Origin: Lepturacanthus savala
Lineage: Eukaryota > Chordata > Actinopteri > Scombriformes > Trichiuridae
DNA length: 64,000 nt
Assembly (NCBI GenBank): GCA_030544235.1
Contig: CM060472.1
Span: 16,179,654 to 16,243,653 of the forward strand
Reading direction: 5' to 3'
Shown: positions 61,333 to 64,000 of the stretch, piece after piece
How the letters are laid out: the number at the start of each line of letters is the position of its first letter
Numbering within the stretch: position 1 is the first letter of the stretch
Translations under genes and position numbers: made by a program
The notes under the pieces: generated by a model
Told to the model about the DNA's origin: nothing
Database searches by the model: none
The model's input: only the letters and a program-made list of their open reading frames with translations

Positions 61333-62932
61333 AGTCTCTTGGGATTTTTAATGTATTTTTCTTGCCAGAGCAATGACTGCATTCATCTACACACACTCAG
61401 ACACTGAGGTATGTGAGGTGAACAGGGTCAGTATTATGTGTGTGTGTGTGATTGTGTGCGCGTGTGTGTGTGAGTACGTGCGTGTGTGCCATTTCTTTTG
61501 TGAAATTCTTGGTTGTCATTTTTTTGGACAACTTCAGTCAACAAAAACAAGACAATAGTTATAATAACTCACACAGAATAAATAGAAAACAGATAAATCA
61601 GGAAAGAAAATAAATTATAAATAAATACACACATATTTCATTACGTAAAGCAGACTGTATGACTAAATATAAACAACATCTGATAAAGGAAGATATTTGT
61701 GTGATGCTTTTGTGTGCAGGAGTGATGGGAGTGGTGGAGATGGACATGTTAGGAGACAGACAGATGGACTTTGCTCTGTGGGACATGACAGACTTGGAAT
61801 CTGGAGAGTTTCAGGTAAACACATTGAATCTATCGAATGATGCATGATTTTTAAATGAAAGTAAATAATGTGAAACTAAAAATCTGTGAGAAGGGAAATT
61901 AAATCAGAAAGATCATGAGGGGCTAGTTCTTCAAAAGTGATCAGATTTCAATTATCAAGTTGGATCAAATCATGAAAATGTGTGCTAAAATTAAAGAAAG
62001 ATTCCGAAATTGGATTAGATCATGTAATCCAATCCTTTGCTTTGATCTGGATCAAACCTTCAGTTTGTATTGTTCAAAACTTTTCAGTAGGGTTTGGATA
62101 ACTCTGATAGGGAAAAAAAAAACAAAAAACGGATTATTGTTGTATTAAAAAAAAAAATAAACTAGAAAAAAAGTAAAACTGTTTAATAAGATTGATACTG
62201 GATATCAAAACATGAGATTTCCAAATCCAGATCAATTTAATCCAGATTAAATTTTTGGAATAACTGGCCTGAATGATCTGAATCATGGAGAGCAGAATTG
62301 GTCAAGAGAAATTTAAATTTAATCCTGACATTTGATTGGATTGCAAGAAATTGAGTGGAGCATTACAGATTTAACTTTTTTGATTGGATGAAATTTTGTA
62401 AATGCTTCTATGTGCAGGATAAGTCATCAAACATTTAAAACTGTTTAATGAAAGAAAAAACAAAAATACATTTAATGTAGATTTGTGTGACATGTATTTG
62501 GCATATTTCAAGAGGTACTTGAATAATTAATACACATATTACATATATTTCATTGAACCTTTAAGGGTAGTGTCTTGATACCAGAAGATTAGACATCTCC
62601 CTGTCTACAAATCATTTGTGAATTTCTACAGTAAATGCACGATAGTTACTTGAACAGTGGCAAATACATGTAGAAAAAGCAGAAATGACAGGTTCACTCT
62701 TGGTGTGTGTATGTACGTGTGTGTGTGTTGTGTATGTGTGTGTGGACATAGGTGGTGTCTGTGTATAACAGCAGTATAAATCAGCTGGTAATGCAGAATG
62801 GGAGAAGCTTCCAATGGCCCAGTGGTTCTCCACCTTTAGATGTCCCCATATGTGGTTTCAAGAATGACAATCCAGCCTGCCTGACACGTATGAGACACAC
62901 ACACACACACACACACACACCCACACACACAC

Positions 62933-62974
<42 letters not shown>

Positions 62975-63135
62975 TTCCTATACCTGGCTAAATGCCTTTC
63001 CCCAATGACCTCAACTGTGTAACACCTTTTCTCTTCTTCCTTCTCTCCAGGTACAATTACGATGCATCAGATGGTTGCCATTGTGATCTGCTTTGTCTTT
63101 GTTATCATCGTAACCATCACCATTTTTATCTACAG
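50435..63135 (+). CDS. npr1: Natriuretic peptide receptor A-like, 5' part (ectodomain + transmembrane helix)
   Basis: Coding exons 50435-51140, 53187-53377, 53629-53742, 54398-54560, 61720-61814, 62752-62887 and 63051-63135, all GT-AG with matching phases, about 496 aa so far. Residues 1-22 form a signal peptide (MLFTWPRPSLLLLLLI..). The ligand-binding ectodomain has receptor-family marks: LAAILPLTNTEYAWS, GSSENPEGFCSDS, LGPGC-type FIGPGCDYSSSPVARF, HWDVPMVTAGA, MWNRTF, DFALWDM and VPICGFKNDNPAC. Closest resemblance is NPR-A rather than NPR-C (SSEN, RMWNR, GF.N.DPAC). Paired Cys in FCSDS and GPGCDY are the likely first disulfide. N-glycosylation sequons NVT, NIT, NFT, NET, NRT, NSS occur. Exon 63051 encodes the membrane helix (AIVICFVFVIIVTITIFIY). 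Kinase-homology and guanylyl-cyclase exons should lie beyond 64000. Role: plasma-membrane receptor for natriuretic peptides, producing cGMP. npr1a/npr1b assignment is not possible here. Confidence 0.9.
51290..51935. repeat. Interspersed repeat, unclassified
   Basis: GC-balanced, with no open frame of note. The end GCGAGGGCCCTTCAATGCTG followed by CTTGCAGCTTTAATTTTT resembles a high-copy fish repeat I recall, but I cannot name its class. No terminal inverted repeat or target duplication was found. Confidence 0.4.
52218..52267. repeat. (GT)n microsatellite with GC interruptions
   Basis: GT repeats with scattered GCGT units. Confidence 0.9.
53130..53186. repeat. (TTC)n tract abutting npr1-like exon 2 acceptor
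   Basis: TTC/CTT repeats run up to the acceptor CTTCTTCAG|TGGTG, so length changes alter the polypyrimidine tract. Confidence 0.9.
53752..53793. repeat. (CA)n tract 9 bases after npr1-like exon 3 donor
   Basis: Twenty-one CA units begin directly behind the donor GTAGCACAA. Confidence 0.95.
55210..55250. repeat. (GT)n microsatellite
   Basis: About 20 GT units in the large receptor intron. Confidence 0.95.
58428..59225 (+). mobile_element. Degraded Tc1-like transposon with partial transposase
   Basis: The left end TATAGTCAGGTCAATAAATATTTGG is a Tc1-type terminal repeat, followed by the family's subterminal sequence (GGCTCTGTACCTAACTACAG..). At 58860-59200 broken frames encode the transposase DNA-binding region: VKFTVWNILKMKEHTGEL, CNTKRPTRPRKTT, VDVRRILSLVKK, QIKNTLQEGDVFVSKSAIKR. 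A stop at the segment start and frameshifts mark it as dead. The catalytic DDE part and right end are missing. Confidence 0.88.
59246..59643. repeat. Composite interspersed repeat with A-rich tail
   Basis: AATCAAATCAAGTCAGTTTT and CCTGTCCTTAGACCCTCACA match a dispersed fish repeat I recognise by eye. The right part (CGGTTTCCTCCCACCACC.., GGGTTAAATAAAGGTTGACT + poly-A) looks like a retroelement 3' end. Classification uncertain. Confidence 0.5.
59987..60050. repeat. (GT)n microsatellite
   Basis: About 30 GT units with a few GC interruptions. Confidence 0.93.
60636..61100 (+). mobile_element. L1-type LINE 3' fragment
   Basis: An open stretch carries MLYADDALVYI, the reverse-transcriptase catalytic YADD box, followed by LLKTINLF, and the block ends AATAAAAATTGTTAACCACAAAAAG, like an L1 3' end with A-rich tail. 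The rest of the element is absent. Confidence 0.8.
61285..61330. repeat. (CA)n microsatellite
   Basis: About 23 CA units. Confidence 0.95.
62895..62973. repeat. (CA)n tract 7 bases after npr1-like exon 6 donor
   Basis: About 39 CA units with two interruptions, starting right behind the donor GTATGAG. Confidence 0.95.
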
Positions 63136-64000
63136 GTGAGACACACACACATATAAACACACATTTGTACTTATATACTCATGAGGACATAATGCTTTCC
63201 CTAACCCATAACCCTTAACTGAAACTAAATCCATTTCTAAAGCCGACTTTTAACCTTTCTGTCGAGGTTTGGCCCAAAGTGAGAACAGACCAAAATGTCC
63301 TCACTCCGGGGGTCTAACACTCAAATGCGTCCCCACAAAGACAGATGTAAAAGATTCAAAACACACTTTGTGAGGATTTGAGCTCTCACTTCTCTCTCTC
63401 TCTCTCTTTTCTGTTTTCTCTTATCATTGCTCTTGTCTATCATTTATTCCTCACCCCTCTCTTCTTCTTTATCTCATCTCTACCTGTATCTCTCACTGCC
63501 TTTCCCTTTTCACACATTCTCTCAGAGAGATCACAAGGCCCAGAGAGAAGGCATATGGGATAAATGCGTAGATTAAAATGAAGCAGGATACTTCAACAAA
63601 AAACATTTAAACTTCAGATGTACAAAATATATATATATATATAAACTCTGTTGTGTTTTTGCTTGACTCCACCAGTTTTCCTGTAATAATAATGTGATCT
63701 AAAAATGTCTTTACTTTCCAAAAATGTCTTCACTTCTTAAAAGTTGTCCTCATTTCTCAAAAATGTCCTCATTTTCTAAGAATTTTCCTCACTTCTCAAA
63801 AACGTCCAGACTTCACTAAGAATGTTCACATTTTTTGCACAAAAAGACCATTATGAAATAAAATAACAATGGGCCCAGAGTGAAGCCTTGTGGAACTCCA
63901 CATACATTGTATTTTTCTTTAGGTCAGTTTTTCCAACTTGTGCACATTAAGATATCTAAAATTATTAGACCTATGTTAAATATTATTTTGTTGTGTGCTC
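63136..64000 (+). other. npr1-like intron or 3' region, window end
   Basis: No kinase-homology exon is recognisable. An AG at 63525 after a pyrimidine-rich run could open a tiny exon (63526-63571) that stays in frame and ends in TAG after about 15 codons. The tail region has repeats of the form AAAAATGTCCTCATTTTCT (63705-63800). Confidence 0.5.

Larger units (their letters stand above)
54561..61719 (+). other. Large npr1-like intron (7.2 kb)
   Basis: Mostly AT-rich unannotatable DNA with runs of AAACTAAA-like tetramers (56480-56830, 57990-58130). It contains the Tc1 fragment (58428), a repeat with an A-rich tail (59246-59643) and an L1 3' fragment (60636). Microsatellites at 55210, 59987 and 61285. 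No exon found. Confidence 0.6.

Overview
This is vertebrate nuclear DNA, almost certainly from a ray-finned fish. The genes are split by GT-AG introns in AT-rich, repeat-laden DNA, with many (CA)n/(GT)n tracts. Mobile-element relics are Tc1, hAT and L1 types typical of teleosts, and there is a fish-type TRIM fragment. The zinc-finger leader sequences (acidic, HIKEEEE/PVKSEDDEEKPQSSQ-like) resemble those I know from percomorph fish. That last point is recollection, not a search result.

Positions 1-42600 hold seven C2H2 zinc-finger (ZNF) genes of one fish-type family, interleaved with two conserved single-copy genes. Each ZNF gene has a first exon encoding a charged coiled-coil domain, a phase-1 intron, then a large exon with an acidic linker and the fingers (the seventh has an extra exon). 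They are ZNF-1 (1257-4485, +), ZNF-2 (11643-9320, -), ZNF-3 (17824-19596, +, eroded tail), ZNF-4 (23513-26090, +), ZNF-5 (28394-30905, +), ZNF-6 (34078-37102, +) and ZNF-7 (38732-42569, +). Between them lie dnai2 (12653-17244, +, 12 exons, axonemal outer-arm dynein intermediate chain) and dusp11 (22043-21237, -, one uninterrupted coding exon, RNA 5'-phosphatase).

Positions 42570-64000 are gene-poor and repeat-rich. They contain the 5' half of a natriuretic-peptide receptor gene, npr1-like. A probable non-coding first exon ends at 47007. Coding exons run from 50435 to 63135 and encode signal peptide, ectodomain and transmembrane helix. The kinase-homology and cyclase exons are not in the window.

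The most notable structure is the ZNF family itself. The promoter plus first exon of ZNF-2 and ZNF-5 form a near-identical inverted pair about 16.4 kb apart, yet the two genes carry unrelated finger arrays. ZNF-6 contains a five-finger module repeated three times. ZNF-1 carries repeated copies of its own leader between finger blocks. Two non-canonical finger types recur: a three-residue-short finger, and a C2H-x-C finger that closes finger blocks. No operons, CRISPR arrays, rRNA or tRNA genes were seen.
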